Of a DNA stretch of 64,000 nt, positions 26,871 to 36,141 are shown in pieces. This DNA is from Terrisporobacter mayombei (GTDB lineage: Bacteria > Bacillota > Clostridia > Peptostreptococcales > Peptostreptococcaceae). The translations under genes were made by a program, and so were the position numbers. The notes under the pieces were generated by a model that worked only from the letters and a program-made list of their open reading frames with translations, did not search any database and was not told where the DNA came from. Each line of letters starts with the position of its first letter. The stretch's first letter is position 1. Where the stretch lies: assembly GCF_020748465.1 (NCBI RefSeq), contig NZ_JAHZMP010000002.1, positions 434,001 to 498,000 on the forward strand, written 5' to 3'.

Positions 26871-27620
26871 TTGAGTGATATTTACAAAAAGGAATACGAA
26901 ATAAATATTTTTGATGTTGACGCTGATCACAAATGCAAATTTTCATCTTTAGCAAATTACATATGGGATGTTGTTGTTTCTCAATCTGATTATTTAGGAG
27001 AAACTAATGAAGGTTTTGTTAATAATAAGTGCATTTGGGTACTTTTAAAGTATGATATAGCCATATATGAATATCCTAGGTTCAAAGATATTATAACTGT
27101 TGATACTAAGGCTATTGGTTCTAAGAAGTTTTACGGTTATAGACAAAATACTATAAAAGATTCTGAAGGAAAAATTATATGTGAAGTTTCTTCAACAGCT
27201 ATATTGATAGATTATGAAAAAAGACGTCCTACTAAAATATCTTCTGAGCAAACCGAAATATATGGAATTAAAAAAGAATTAGATGAAGTACCACCATTAG
27301 ACGATATCCCTAAAATTCAAGATGAGAACTATGTAAAAGACTACCATGTTAGATATAGTGATTTAGATTGTAATGGTCATGTTAATAATGTGAAGTATAT
27401 GGAAATGGCAATGGATACTTTACCAAGACATATTTTAAATGAATATGAACTATCTAATATCAAAGTATTATTTAAAAAAGAAACAACTGATGGAGATATA
27501 TTACATATTTCATCTGAAGTAATAGATAATGATAATAGGGGCGTTACTACTATTCATAATATTACAAATAAAGAGGCCAAACTTCTTACAAAATTACAGT
27601 TTATATGGAAGAGAAAATAG
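26871..27620 (+). CDS. Acyl-ACP thioesterase (double hotdog)
   Basis: 249 residues from TTG 26871, which follows AAAGGAGGG by 7 bases; no ATG is closer. Two hotdog domains: residues 5-130 and 150-249. The second repeat carries YSDLDCNGHVNNVKYMEMA, with the Asn-His catalytic pair of bacterial FatA/B-like enzymes. It releases free fatty acids from acyl carrier protein and may tune membrane lipids or fatty-acid supply. Monocistronic; followed immediately by a fragment of an unrelated gene. Confidence 0.93.
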   Translation: MSDIYKKEYEINIFDVDADHKCKFSSLANYIWDVVVSQSDYLGETNEGFVNNKCIWVLLKYDIAIYEYPRFKDIITVDTKAIGSKKFYGYRQNTIKDSEGKIICEVSSTAILIDYEKRRPTKISSEQTEIYGIKKELDEVPPLDDIPKIQDENYVKDYHVRYSDLDCNGHVNNVKYMEMAMDTLPRHILNEYELSNIKVLFKKETTDGDILHISSEVIDNDNRGVTTIHNITNKEAKLLTKLQFIWKRK

Positions 27621-27628
27621 GTTTACAG

Positions 27629-27718
27629 TGTAATACCATTTATACTCCTAAACACGATGTAAATAGGGGAATATATTTTGGTATTATCTTTATTGTAAAT
27701 ATAATTAAACAATATTAA
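27629..27718 (+). pseudogene. Gene fragment matching the TIGR04104-like protein
   Basis: Thirty codons from TGT to TAA give CNTIYTPKHDVNRGIYFG plus a hydrophobic tail. This matches CNAIYEPKHNVDRGIYFG in the intact gene at 36825-37418. It has no start and begins 9 bp after the thioesterase stop, so it is a relic of a lost paralogue. Confidence 0.8.
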
Positions 27719-27891
27719 TATAATGCTAATTAAGAGAGTATCAAGATAAGATGCTCTTTTTTATTTTTTAGATTTACATATTTTATTGTTTAAATCAAAT
27801 AACATCCAATCTCAAAAACAATATATTTATACAAACAATAAAGTTCTATACATATAAATCAAATAATAATTTATATATGAGGGGGTGTAAG

Positions 27892-28749
27892 ATGATTGAT
27901 AAAAAATTAGAAGAAAATCTTGGTGGAGTATTAAGATTTATAATAAAAAATTTTGGTAAAAATTCATTGTTAGACTCTACTCATTTAAGTGTAATGATAA
28001 GTGAATTAAGACCAAATTTATCAGAAGAATGTGCATGGCTAAAAGAAGCTTTGGACTTGGGTATAGCAGAGGTCCTTTTAGACAAGAAAAACACCAATGA
28101 CTTAAATAGAAAAATAGCCCTAAATAAAGCAAGACTTATAATGGAAGAGAATCATATTCCTCCGAAAAAAATAAATTTTATATTGGAAAATTTGAGATAT
28201 GGATTAAAATGGCCACAATATATTGAAGTAAAAGATAAAAAAATAGAGAAGTATTTACTAGAAGGTAATTCAAATCAGGAAGAAATCTTGGATGAGCCTG
28301 ATAATATTAATGAAAATAATATAAATTCTCAGGGATCAAAAGAAAATGACTATAGTTTAAGTTCTGCAAACAAAAAACATAATTACATAATTCCTTTACT
28401 TATATTAGTTTTTATAGGAATTATAGGTACAGCAATTTTCATAGGTTTAAACACAAGTCAGATTGATGTAACAGAAATCATATTTGATATGGATTATAAA
28501 AAAGATGAGCCTGCATATGTTTTTAAAAAAGGGGATTTTATAATAATGAATTTGACTCTTAAAAGTGATAAAGAAGAAAAGGTAGATGAAAATAATCTTT
28601 CTTATGTTGTAGATGATACGTCCATTTGTAAAGTAAGTGATGAATTTGAAAAATGTAGGATAACAGGTATAGGTGTTGGAACTACTACTATTCATGTATA
28701 CTACGGTAACAAGTTGATAGAAAATATAGATATATCATTTGAAAATTAA
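27892..28749 (+). CDS. Membrane protein with cytosolic helical domain and Ig-like outside domain
   Basis: 285 residues from ATG 27892 after GGGGGTG. Residues 1-100 form a helical domain (KKLEENLGGVLRFIIKNFGK; LRPNLSEECAWLKEALDLG) of a kind I recall in clostridial proteins next to Hsp70-like or kinase-like genes. A low-complexity Asn linker (about 125-155) leads to one membrane helix (about 164-186). The outside part ends in a Big_2-like beta domain with a CKVSDEFEKC cysteine pair. It looks like a signalling or sensing protein. Function unknown. Confidence 0.65.
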   Translation: MIDKKLEENLGGVLRFIIKNFGKNSLLDSTHLSVMISELRPNLSEECAWLKEALDLGIAEVLLDKKNTNDLNRKIALNKARLIMEENHIPPKKINFILENLRYGLKWPQYIEVKDKKIEKYLLEGNSNQEEILDEPDNINENNINSQGSKENDYSLSSANKKHNYIIPLLILVFIGIIGTAIFIGLNTSQIDVTEIIFDMDYKKDEPAYVFKKGDFIIMNLTLKSDKEEKVDENNLSYVVDDTSICKVSDEFEKCRITGIGVGTTTIHVYYGNKLIENIDISFEN

Positions 28750-28820
28750 TATAAATAAATTTTAGAAATTGGTCAATTAAAAATTTACACACATATTATA
28801 AAAATTACTTGAGGTAGTAT

Positions 28821-28848
28821 AGCCATTGATATAAAATCAGTGGCTTTT
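28821..28848 (+). terminator. Terminator after Ig-like protein
   Basis: AGCCATTGAT pairs with ATCAGTGGCT (one G-T pair), then TTTT. Confidence 0.75.
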
Positions 28849-28934
28849 CTGCTATAATTAAGAGATAAATGGAAATTTGTAGCGGAGATTATTTATAAAC
28901 AATGAGAAAATAAATTTGAGGTTGGAGGTTTATC

Positions 28935-29282
28935 ATGAAAAAGTGGTATGATGAGGAGTATGAATGGGAAATCGAGGTAATAGGGTTTCTCCGTGGCGAC
29001 AGTACAGAGCATTATTGCCGAAATGGCGAGGAAATTGGAGATAAGTATACCTGCACCTATGGCTGTCCTGTTAATGATGATGGACATGGGATTTGCTCCA
29101 AAACCATGATGATTATGTTTCCAATAATGGAGGCTGTCAGAAGTGGTGGAGATTTAGAGAATATCGGCGGAACTAGTAAATATAGCAAAGATATTGTATG
29201 TCCAGATGGTTGCGTCATGTTCAGGCTTACAGCAAAGAAACTAGGGAATGAGAATTTTTATAAGGGAAAGTTTTTTGAGTAG
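28935..29282 (+). CDS. TIGR04076 family protein
   Basis: 115 residues with a cysteine-rich pattern (HYCRNGEEIGDKYTC, YGCPVNDDGHGIC, and CPDGCVMFRLTAKK at the end), which matches TIGR04076. These small soluble proteins may bind metal or Fe-S; function is unknown. Base composition is visibly richer in G and C than neighbours (CGTGGCGACAG, GGCGGAAC), a sign of recent transfer. GGTTGGAGG precedes ATG. Confidence 0.85.
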   Translation: MKKWYDEEYEWEIEVIGFLRGDSTEHYCRNGEEIGDKYTCTYGCPVNDDGHGICSKTMMIMFPIMEAVRSGGDLENIGGTSKYSKDIVCPDGCVMFRLTAKKLGNENFYKGKFFE

Positions 29283-29319
29283 TTTTGATTTTCAAATTTA
29301 GAGGGGGGATATAGCATAT

Positions 29320-30084
29320 ATGAAACTATTTAAAATTTATTTTAGTCCCACAGGTGGAACTAAAAAAATGGCAGATTTAATAAGTAGACAATTTGATTTT
29401 GAAACAACAGAATTAGATTTGTCAAATAGCATGGAAGATTTCTCGAAATTTACATTTAGTGAAAAAGACCTTTGTATTATAGCAGTTCCGTCTTTTGGTG
29501 GGCGTGTACCAATGGTAGCAATGTCTAATATTAAGAAGATAAAGGGAAATGGTTCAAAAGTTATTTTAGTAGCAACATACGGGAATAGAGCATATGAAGA
29601 TGTATTGTTAGAATTGAAAGATACATTAACAACATTAGGATTTTTCTCCATTGCAGCAATTACTTCGGTCACAGAACATTCCATTATGCATCAATTTGCA
29701 ACTGGAAGACCAGATTTACAAGACAAAGAAGAATTGATAAAATTTTCTGGTGAGATTAAAGAAGTCTTGAAACAGGGAAAAGTTACTAAAGATTTGTATG
29801 TACCGGGGAATAATCCATATAAAGAATATAAGGTTATTCCTTTAGTTCCAGAAGCAAGACAAGAATGTATGAGATGCGGTCTATGTGCTGTAAAATGTCC
29901 AGTTGATGCTATTTCAAAAGATAATCCAATGTTGGTAGAGAAAGAAAAATGTATTTCCTGTATGCGTTGTATAGCTATTTGTCCAAATAAAGCTCGAAGC
30001 GTAGATGAAGAGTTAATATTGGCAACTTCAAAAAAATTAGAAAAGGTATGTTCCAAAAGAAAAATGAATGGACTATTTTTATAA
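29320..30084 (+). CDS. EFR1-type flavodoxin-ferredoxin protein
   Basis: 254 residues. The N-terminal flavodoxin-like domain (YFSPTGGTKKMA FMN loop, about 1-150) is fused to a C-terminal dicluster ferredoxin (CMRCGLCAVKCPVDA and CISCMRCIAICPNKA). This is the EFR1 ferredoxin family of anaerobes, which shuttles low-potential electrons. AGGGGGG is 9 bases before ATG. It may be co-transcribed with the TIGR04076 gene 37 bp upstream. Partner enzyme unknown. Confidence 0.93.
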   Translation: MKLFKIYFSPTGGTKKMADLISRQFDFETTELDLSNSMEDFSKFTFSEKDLCIIAVPSFGGRVPMVAMSNIKKIKGNGSKVILVATYGNRAYEDVLLELKDTLTTLGFFSIAAITSVTEHSIMHQFATGRPDLQDKEELIKFSGEIKEVLKQGKVTKDLYVPGNNPYKEYKVIPLVPEARQECMRCGLCAVKCPVDAISKDNPMLVEKEKCISCMRCIAICPNKARSVDEELILATSKKLEKVCSKRKMNGLFL

Positions 30085-30093
30085 ATATATATT

Positions 30094-30138
30094 AAAAAGA
30101 TATAGGATCAGTGTAATACTAGATCCTATATCTTTTTT
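30094..30138 (+). terminator. Terminator, dispersed family T2 copy 2
   Basis: AAAAAGATATAGGATC pairs with GATCCTATATCTTTTT, loop AGTGTAATACTA. Compare 16579-16624. Confidence 0.9.
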
Positions 30139-30148
30139 ACTATTTATA

Positions 30149-30247
30149 CTATTTTATTTTTGCCATATCTCTCTTATTATTAAATAGTTTAAATACAAAA
30201 AACACTCCACAAATTACAGATGATAATAAAAAAATTATCTTTTTCAT
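30149..30247 (-). CDS. 32-residue single-helix membrane peptide
   Basis: ATG 30245-30247 on the minus strand is preceded by AAGGAGAG at 7 bases. The product MKKIIFLLSSVICGVFFVFK plus a short basic tail has one helix and no lipobox. The upstream terminator of the opposite strand lies just beyond its stop. Strong ribosome site supports a real small gene. Function unknown. The rest of 30250-30540 holds only the T1 hairpin and AT-rich DNA. Confidence 0.5.
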   Translation of the reverse strand: MKKIIFLLSSVICGVFFVFKLFNNKRDMAKIK

Positions 30248-30371
30248 GACTATCTCTCCTTATAAACTTTATTTACTTAATTTTATATTAAAGATGTTAT
30301 AAGAAAAAGACTGTTTTTTTGTAGAATTTTTAGATATAATGATAATGATGGGGTTTTATGTCGACATTTGA

Positions 30372-30412
30372 GACCTATGGAGCATAGTTATATGTTCCAT
30401 AGGTCTTTTTTT
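30372..30412 (+). terminator. Terminator-like hairpin, family T1 copy 2
   Basis: GACCTATGGAGCAT pairs with ATGTTCCATAGGTC, then seven T. No gene ends on the plus strand in the 230 bp before it. Confidence 0.85.
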
Positions 30413-30559
30413 ATTGTATTCTACTTTAAAACATGTGAATAATGCGAAATGAAAATGTTTTTGGTATCATATAGATAAATAAGAAAATTTATGATTATAT
30501 AATATACTAAAATTGTTATACTAATGTAGGTTAATCATATGAAAAAGGAGTGAGCACAT

Positions 30560-32062
30560 ATGAACAAACTAAAACAAATAGCCGTATCACTAATAACAAA
30601 TCCCATATTGCTTATAGCATACGGATTTTTTTCTTATAAACTAGCCGAAGTCTGCAAATATGGAAGACGTAATTACGATCTTCAAATATTAATACTACTA
30701 ACTATATTTTTCATACTTGTTATTATAATTACATCTATTAAAATTATAAAAGATAAGAACAACAATCCAAGGAAACTAACAACATCAAAACCTTGGAAAT
30801 ACACATCTATAGCATTAATCATTGCAATTACATCATTCTATGGATACAACATATACAAAAGCTCAGTAAATTTTGGTGGAAAACTTTCATGGCTTATACT
30901 TAGAGCCAAAACGGAAAGAAGTGTTGAATTTGAACATAATAATTTTTACAAATATGGTGTGGCAGGAATTTTTAATGATATAAATGAGAAATATCCTCTT
31001 CCAAAGAAATTATACATAAGCAATGAGCTTCAGCTAAAGTTTAACTCTGATGGAAAAATTACAGACTTATACGCCTTTGTTTATGGCAAAAATAAAGATG
31101 GACAAGAGAAGAGTTACCTGATAACTTATGACAACAAATCAAATAAAATTACTCTAATACTGGATGGAATAGTGAATGGTGACTACAATGAAGACAAATT
31201 GTTAGATCCTTTAGTAGAAACAGTAAGAGCAATTAATATAAAAAAATCCTACTTGAAAAATAATGAAAGAGAATATGGACTGCTTTATGGTGGTAAAAGA
31301 AGTTGGGGATATGATACAACAGGTCTTATAAATATCTATGAAGATGGTCATGAACTTAAATTAGAAGATATATATAATATGCATTTAGAAGAATTTAGTG
31401 GAGAAATAACTGGATATAGTGTATCTTTATATATTCCAAACAAGAAGGAAGAGATAACACCTTGTAGATACAATTTGATAAATGATACGGACTGGAGTAA
31501 AAGTCAAAACATTCTTCCTGGAGAAAATCCTAATAATGAAGGTGTAGAAAAACCTGATGAATTCAATAATCCTAATAAATTAAGTAAAGAGGAATTTTAC
31601 TTATCAAATAAAATAGGCTATAAACTAAATCCTGTGGACGCAGCTCTTGGAAGTATTTTTTATTAATTAATAAAAACTACTGATGGTGGTCTTACATGGG
31701 AAAAAATAAATGAAAACCCATTTGGTGATGCTGTTGGAAGCATATATGGTATAAACTTTATAAATGAAAAACTTGGATTTGTAGTTACTGTTAATAAATC
31801 TGGTGATAGTGCAACATTATATCGTAGTGAAAATGGTGGAAAAACCTTTAACATAGTAGATTTTAATCAAGATGAAGAAGAGGTAGAAGGCGGTCTTACT
31901 ACAAGTATTTTTGATTTTCCAACTGTGCCTTACAAAGAAGGTAGAGTATTAAAGATGATTGTAGGACAGGGCCAAGATGGTGACTATAAAGGAGATAAAG
32001 CTGTACTATACGAATCAAAAGATAATGGGAAAACATGGGCAAAATCAAAATCAACAATATAA
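30560..32062 (+). pseudogene. BNR-repeat membrane protein split by one in-frame TAA
   Basis: The first part (368 codons) has two N-terminal helices (about 12-30 and 38-58), a third near 80-98, then an outside domain. It ends at TAA 31664-31666. The same frame continues at once with KTTDGGLTWEKINENPFGD, further BNR-type repeats (ENGGKTFNIVDF, KDNGKTWAKS), and stops at 32062. The whole would be 500 residues, a WD40/YVTN/BNR-like protein anchored outside the cell. The stop lies in a TTAATTAATAA run and could be a small duplication or an assembly error. Confidence 0.8.
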
Positions 32063-32114
32063 TAATACTTTTATATATAAGTACCAGAAATATTAAAATA
32101 AAAGGGGGAATATT

Positions 32115-32666
32115 ATGAAGTACGAATATGAATTTAGTTTTGATGATTATGTATCTTATTTAAAAATGAACTTCAAATTAATGAAAGGGAAAAGTGTAAT
32201 TGATAAAAAACTTATAATAAGATTTGTATTAATTTATATATGCATAAGCTTAATACTAAGATTATTAGAGCTTAAACTTTTATGCAATATATTTATAATA
32301 GTTGTAGGAGCTTTGTTTATTTTTTCTTCTATTATATTATCAAATCGTGTATTATCAACTAACCCAAAAATTTTTGCTAAAATAATGGCAAAAAAGAACC
32401 CTGATGTAATATTTGCCAAAAGAACATTAGAAATAAAAGACAATGAATTCGTGCTTCATGGTGCATCATCTTCTAAAGTTACAAATGTAAAAGACATAAA
32501 AGACATAATGATGGATGAAAATATTATAGGAATAATATCAAATGAAAATATATTATGTGCATATGTTCCTGTTAGTGTTTTCAAAGATGAAGATGAAAAG
32601 AAAGGTTTTATAAAAGTAATAAAAGACATGATAAGTGAAGATCATGTCACTGATGAAAAATTGTAA
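32115..32666 (+). CDS. YcxB-like membrane protein
   Basis: 183 residues. Two adjacent helices (about 33-50 and 55-73) are followed by a C-terminal beta domain (RTLEIKDNEFVLHG ... VKDIKDIMMDEN ... ILCAYVPVSVFKDEDEKKGF) typical of YcxB-like proteins. AAAGGGGG precedes ATG. Function unknown. It lies 52 bp after the BNR pseudogene and may share its transcript. Confidence 0.75.
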   Translation: MKYEYEFSFDDYVSYLKMNFKLMKGKSVIDKKLIIRFVLIYICISLILRLLELKLLCNIFIIVVGALFIFSSIILSNRVLSTNPKIFAKIMAKKNPDVIFAKRTLEIKDNEFVLHGASSSKVTNVKDIKDIMMDENIIGIISNENILCAYVPVSVFKDEDEKKGFIKVIKDMISEDHVTDEKL

Positions 32667-32714
32667 AAAGCAAAATAAATCTACTTTAAACCTAATGTAG
32701 ATAAATAGGACTTT

Positions 32715-32931
32715 ATAAGATATTTAGTAGCAATAGTATTGTTGTTTTGGGGGTTAGCTTTATATACATATATAGTTTTATATTTTGATAAAATTAAAGA
32801 AAGAATAAAAAAGCGTTTTGAATGTTTACATATGTAAAAAATAATATATGAAATACAAATGCCCTTATTGCAAAGAAATGCTTCATTATGCTAGATCGCC
32901 AAGATTAGATGAGTTAAAAGAACTAGATTAA
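32715..32931 (+). other. Remnants of a small membrane / zinc-ribbon gene
   Basis: A startless frame with one hydrophobic helix (ending at 32837) is followed by a 27-codon frame (32848-32931) with CPYCKEM. Neither has a ribosome site. Together they look like a decayed CxxC-plus-helix gene. Nothing else is supported in 32667-33038. Confidence 0.35.
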
Positions 32932-33038
32932 TAAATTTTAACTTATAGAATATCTATAGTGAACAACTAATATAATGCAAAATAAAAATAGTTTTGATAT
33001 CAAATAGATAAATAGGAATTTATAGAGGGGGAATATAG

Positions 33039-33479
33039 ATGATAGAATATAAAGAAATCTCTATTATACAAATAAATGATTTAGCCAAAATGTATGTTGA
33101 CACATTTAATTCCGAACCGTGGAATGATAAATGGACTATTAAAACGGCAGAAAAAAGATTAAGTCAAATGATAAATGTAGAAGATTTTTATGGAATATCA
33201 GCATATAAACAAGGCGAATTATGTGGAATGATTGTAGGGAGTAAAGAGCAATTTTACGATGGAGTAATGTTTAATATAAAGGAATTTTGTGTAAAAAATG
33301 GAATGAGAGGTCATGGTATAGGCTCTGAAATCTTTAAAGAGTTTCAAAGGAAGCTAAAAGCATCTGGTGTGACAGAAATAATCCTTTTCACATCAAGAGG
33401 AGATTACACAGAACATTTTTATCATAAGCATGGATTGGAATCTTATAATGGATTGACATTCATGGGGAAACAATTATAA
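33039..33479 (+). CDS. GNAT acetyltransferase
   Basis: 146 residues; ATG after AGAGGGGG. MYVDTFNSEPWNDKWT is the AAC(6')-like opening and VKNGMRGHGIGSEIFKEF is the acetyl-CoA loop and helix. HFYHKHGLESYNG is the usual C-terminal segment. Substrate unknown; AAC-like similarity alone does not show drug resistance. Confidence 0.85.
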   Translation: MIEYKEISIIQINDLAKMYVDTFNSEPWNDKWTIKTAEKRLSQMINVEDFYGISAYKQGELCGMIVGSKEQFYDGVMFNIKEFCVKNGMRGHGIGSEIFKEFQRKLKASGVTEIILFTSRGDYTEHFYHKHGLESYNGLTFMGKQL

Positions 33480-33631
33480 ATTCCAATTTATGAAGCAGAT
33501 TAAGTGAAAAATTGTTATATATTACGTTATAAAAAGATAAAAAGCGAAATGCTGTGTTGTCCTTGTTTATTTACTCAATCCTTATAATATACCTATTTGA
33601 GGATTACAGAAAATTGAATTTCTTAAATAAA

Positions 33632-33668
33632 GAATACTGCCTACACAAAGTAGGCAGTATTAAAATTA
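33632..33668. terminator. Bidirectional terminator between convergent genes
   Basis: ATACTGCCTAC pairs perfectly with GTAGGCAGTAT; serves the GNAT and the DUF1540 gene. Confidence 0.85.
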
Positions 33669-33827
33669 AATTTTTTTTGAAAAACTTCCACAATCAGTTT
33701 GTTCAACTGTAGTCGCTGAACCACTGTGTTTTGTAACTTGAATTTTGTCTAAAGCACAGTAGTTTTCTTGACCACTGTGGTGTTTACATTCTGTAACTTC
33801 GCAAGCTATACTTTCATTTTTTTTCAT
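33666..33827 (-). CDS. DUF1540 small cysteine protein
   Basis: 53 residues from ATG 33825-33827 after AAAGGAG. It has the DUF1540 pattern: IACEVTECKHHSGQENYC, then a Thr/Ser-rich middle and TDCGSF at the end, with four cysteines. DUF1540 proteins are small and common in spore formers, and may bind metal. The Cys/His-rich core suggests zinc. The gap 33830-34080 contains AT-rich DNA with no other feature. Confidence 0.85.
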   Translation of the reverse strand: MKKNESIACEVTECKHHSGQENYCALDKIQVTKHSGSATTVEQTDCGSFSKKI

Positions 33828-34081
33828 TGTTATCTCTCCTTTGTTGTCTTATTTTTTATGTCACGATATTATTATGTAATATTAACACTAATTTTATTCG
33901 AGTAGTTTGTAATAATATGTTTATATGAAATTTAGGTATTAAATCATATTTAAGTCACTTTAGAACTGAATAATTTAATGCATAATCTTAATATATTACG
34001 CAATAAATTACAATTTATCGAATAGTTATAGTGAACAATATTAATATATTGTGAAATGAAAATTATGGAGAATAGATTATT

Positions 34082-34358
34082 ATGACAAGAAGAGTAGTAT
34101 ATTTTATAATAACAGTGGCAGTAATGTTAATAGGTTTGTTATCAAGAAGATTTATATTTATATTTCCTAAGAGCATCACTCCATTTGTAGGAGATATGTT
34201 TTGGGCTATGATGGTGGATAAATGCTATACGTAAAACTACTATTGGAGGTTTAGTACTTGGGCATGGGTTTTTGTGGATGGACTTAATAAACTATTCTAT
34301 AGGAATTATAATTGCTGTAATAATAGATAAAGCTTTAAATCATATTAAATTTATATAA
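34082..34358 (+). pseudogene. DUF2809 duplicate with about 110-bp internal deletion
   Basis: The first 41 codons (VVYFIITVAVMLIGLLSRRF; VGDMFWAMMV) match the intact gene at 12690-13070. About 110 bp are then lost between GATGG and TGGATAAATGC, so the frame shifts; the conserved GHGFLWMDL end follows out of frame. Upstream bases ATTATGGAGA.AGATTATTATG are also shared, so promoter and gene were copied together. Confidence 0.9.
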
Positions 34359-34452
34359 ATGCCTATAAAAGTATAAAATTATAATTTAAATATACAATTA
34401 AGGATGTAATTTTATACAGTATCAATATATGATAAAGATAAATTAGTATATG

Positions 34453-34497
34453 AAAAGACCTGTAGAGCAGCATAATGTGCTCCGCAGGTCTTTTTTA
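34453..34497. terminator. Bidirectional terminator, T1-like copy 3
   Basis: AAAAGACCTG..GAGCA pairs with TGCTC..CAGGTCTTTT; ends the HTH-DUF1232 gene on the minus strand. Confidence 0.8.
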
Positions 34498-34509
34498 TAT
34501 ACTAAGAGA

Positions 34510-35148
34510 TTATTTTAACTTATCCATAACTAGTTTTACTGCAATCATATCATCTAAAAACCCTATAGGAAATATAAAATCTGGTATAATATCTGTTGGA
34601 ATTATAAAATATAAAAGGACACTACCAATCAAAATCCATTCTTTAACTTCGCATTTATTAAATAAATAGATTTCATATAATTCATTTAATTTATCTATAA
34701 GTACACCTGTAAAGCCTATACTTTCTATTTTTTTTGTGAATTTTTCTTCTATTAAATTCTTTGCTTCATCTGTCTCCAAATACTTTTCATATTTGTTTAA
34801 TTCTTTCTCAATATTAGATTCAAGACCTTCACAATCAATAAAAGATGTAAATTTCATCATATCATCTAAATTATCAAATGTTGGATTAAACTCTATTTTC
34901 TCCTGAATTTCTTTATTTTGAAATGAATAACCTTCTAACTCCATTAACTCTTGTAATGGAATATCTAATGCTATTGAAAATTTTTCTAAGTAATTAATAT
35001 TAATTTTTTGCTTATTATTTAATAATTTTGAAATTGTTGATTTATCTAATCCAGTAAGTTGGCTTAGTTGATTATTATTTATATTTTTAATCTTCATAGT
35101 TTCCTTAATTTTATTAATTGAAGAATTATTAATAATGTTTTCATTCAT
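34510..35148 (-). CDS. HTH (XRE) and DUF1232 membrane protein
   Basis: 212 residues. An XRE-type helix-turn-helix at about 12-68 (MKIKNINNNQLSQLTGLDKS; ISKLLNNKQKI) is fused through an acidic helical linker to a DUF1232 (YkvA-like) segment with LYFIIPTDIIPDFIFPIGFL at about 177-196. DUF1232 is a short membrane-associated module. The fusion suggests a DNA-binding protein tethered to the membrane. No target is evident; the region just upstream (35150-35340) is AT-rich and could be its own operator. Confidence 0.88.
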   Translation of the reverse strand: MNENIINNSSINKIKETMKIKNINNNQLSQLTGLDKSTISKLLNNKQKININYLEKFSIALDIPLQELMELEGYSFQNKEIQEKIEFNPTFDNLDDMMKFTSFIDCEGLESNIEKELNKYEKYLETDEAKNLIEEKFTKKIESIGFTGVLIDKLNELYEIYLFNKCEVKEWILIGSVLLYFIIPTDIIPDFIFPIGFLDDMIAVKLVMDKLK

Positions 35149-35355
35149 AAAAACACTTCCCGTTATTATTTTAGTCTCTATTAATTTATTTTATTAAATA
35201 CTATCTTCAATGTTGACAATTAATATATTTATTTTGAAGTTAATTTATATAAAGTTGATAAAATTTCAACTTTTTTTGAAACTTCATCACCTTTTTTATA
35301 ATTATTAATAGTATGGATTATAGACATTAATAATTAGCATTCAGGAGGATGTAAT

Positions 35356-35961
35356 ATGAATTTAATAACAGCGATTTTACTTTCCATATCAGCAAATTTG
35401 GATACTTTTACAGTAGCCACATCTTATGGAATAAAAAAGATAAGATTAAGTTTTTTACCTTTATTTTTGATAACTACAATAACTACTGCAGGAACATTTA
35501 TTTCCATGTGTTTTGGAGCTTCAATTACTAATTATATTTCAGCTGATATGGCAGCATTAGTAGGTAGTCTTATGCTTGTTGGAATAGGTATTTATATGAT
35601 AGTTGATTATTATAAAAATACAAAAATTGAAGGTTGCGATTGTATCTGCAATGAGAGCAATTGCAAACCTTTAGAAACTATGCTTGAAAATGAAAATAAA
35701 TCAAATGAATTAACATTAAAGGAATCAATAACACTTTCATTGGCTCTTACTATTAATAACCTTGGGATAGGTGTTGCTGCAAGCATAGCAGGTATTAGTA
35801 TATACCTTAACACTATATGTACTTTTATAATTACAATTTTAAGTCTTATCCTTGGGCTAGCCATAGGAAATAGTTATTTATCTAAGATATTTGGAAAATA
35901 TGCAGGTCTAGCATCAGGAATAATCATTCTTATATTAGGTTTGTATGAATGTTTTTTATAG
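35356..35961 (+). CDS. ytaF: Sporulation membrane protein YtaF (MntP-like)
   Basis: 201 residues, six helices in two repeats of three, with a Cys-rich cytoplasmic loop (CDCICNESNC) in the middle. The opening LLSISANLDTFTVATSYGIK and the second-repeat LALTINNLGIGVAASIAGI match the YtaF branch of the MntP family. YtaF is linked to sporulation in Bacillus; the metal or ion is unclear. AGGAGG is 8 bases before ATG. Confidence 0.9.
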   Translation: MNLITAILLSISANLDTFTVATSYGIKKIRLSFLPLFLITTITTAGTFISMCFGASITNYISADMAALVGSLMLVGIGIYMIVDYYKNTKIEGCDCICNESNCKPLETMLENENKSNELTLKESITLSLALTINNLGIGVAASIAGISIYLNTICTFIITILSLILGLAIGNSYLSKIFGKYAGLASGIIILILGLYECFL

Positions 35962-36141
35962 GAAATAATTAGAAGAAAGGCTGTTGCACAAACAATTAAA
36001 AAATGTTGTGTGGCAGCTAATTTTTAATTACAGGGCTAGTATTAACGAAAAGTAACGCAATCAGATTTTTAGAGAATGAATTATTTAGTGTTGATTCAAC
36101 TATATATCATCATAACTCTACTTCTTATCTAAACATTTATA

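Noticed and set aside
33039..33479. Aminoglycoside acetyltransferase call
   Set aside because: Only general AAC(6')-like GNAT features; substrate cannot be read from the sequence.
35975..36035. GGCTGTTGCACAA inverted-repeat-like end of an insertion sequence
   Set aside because: Partner arm pairs poorly and no transposase frame is near.
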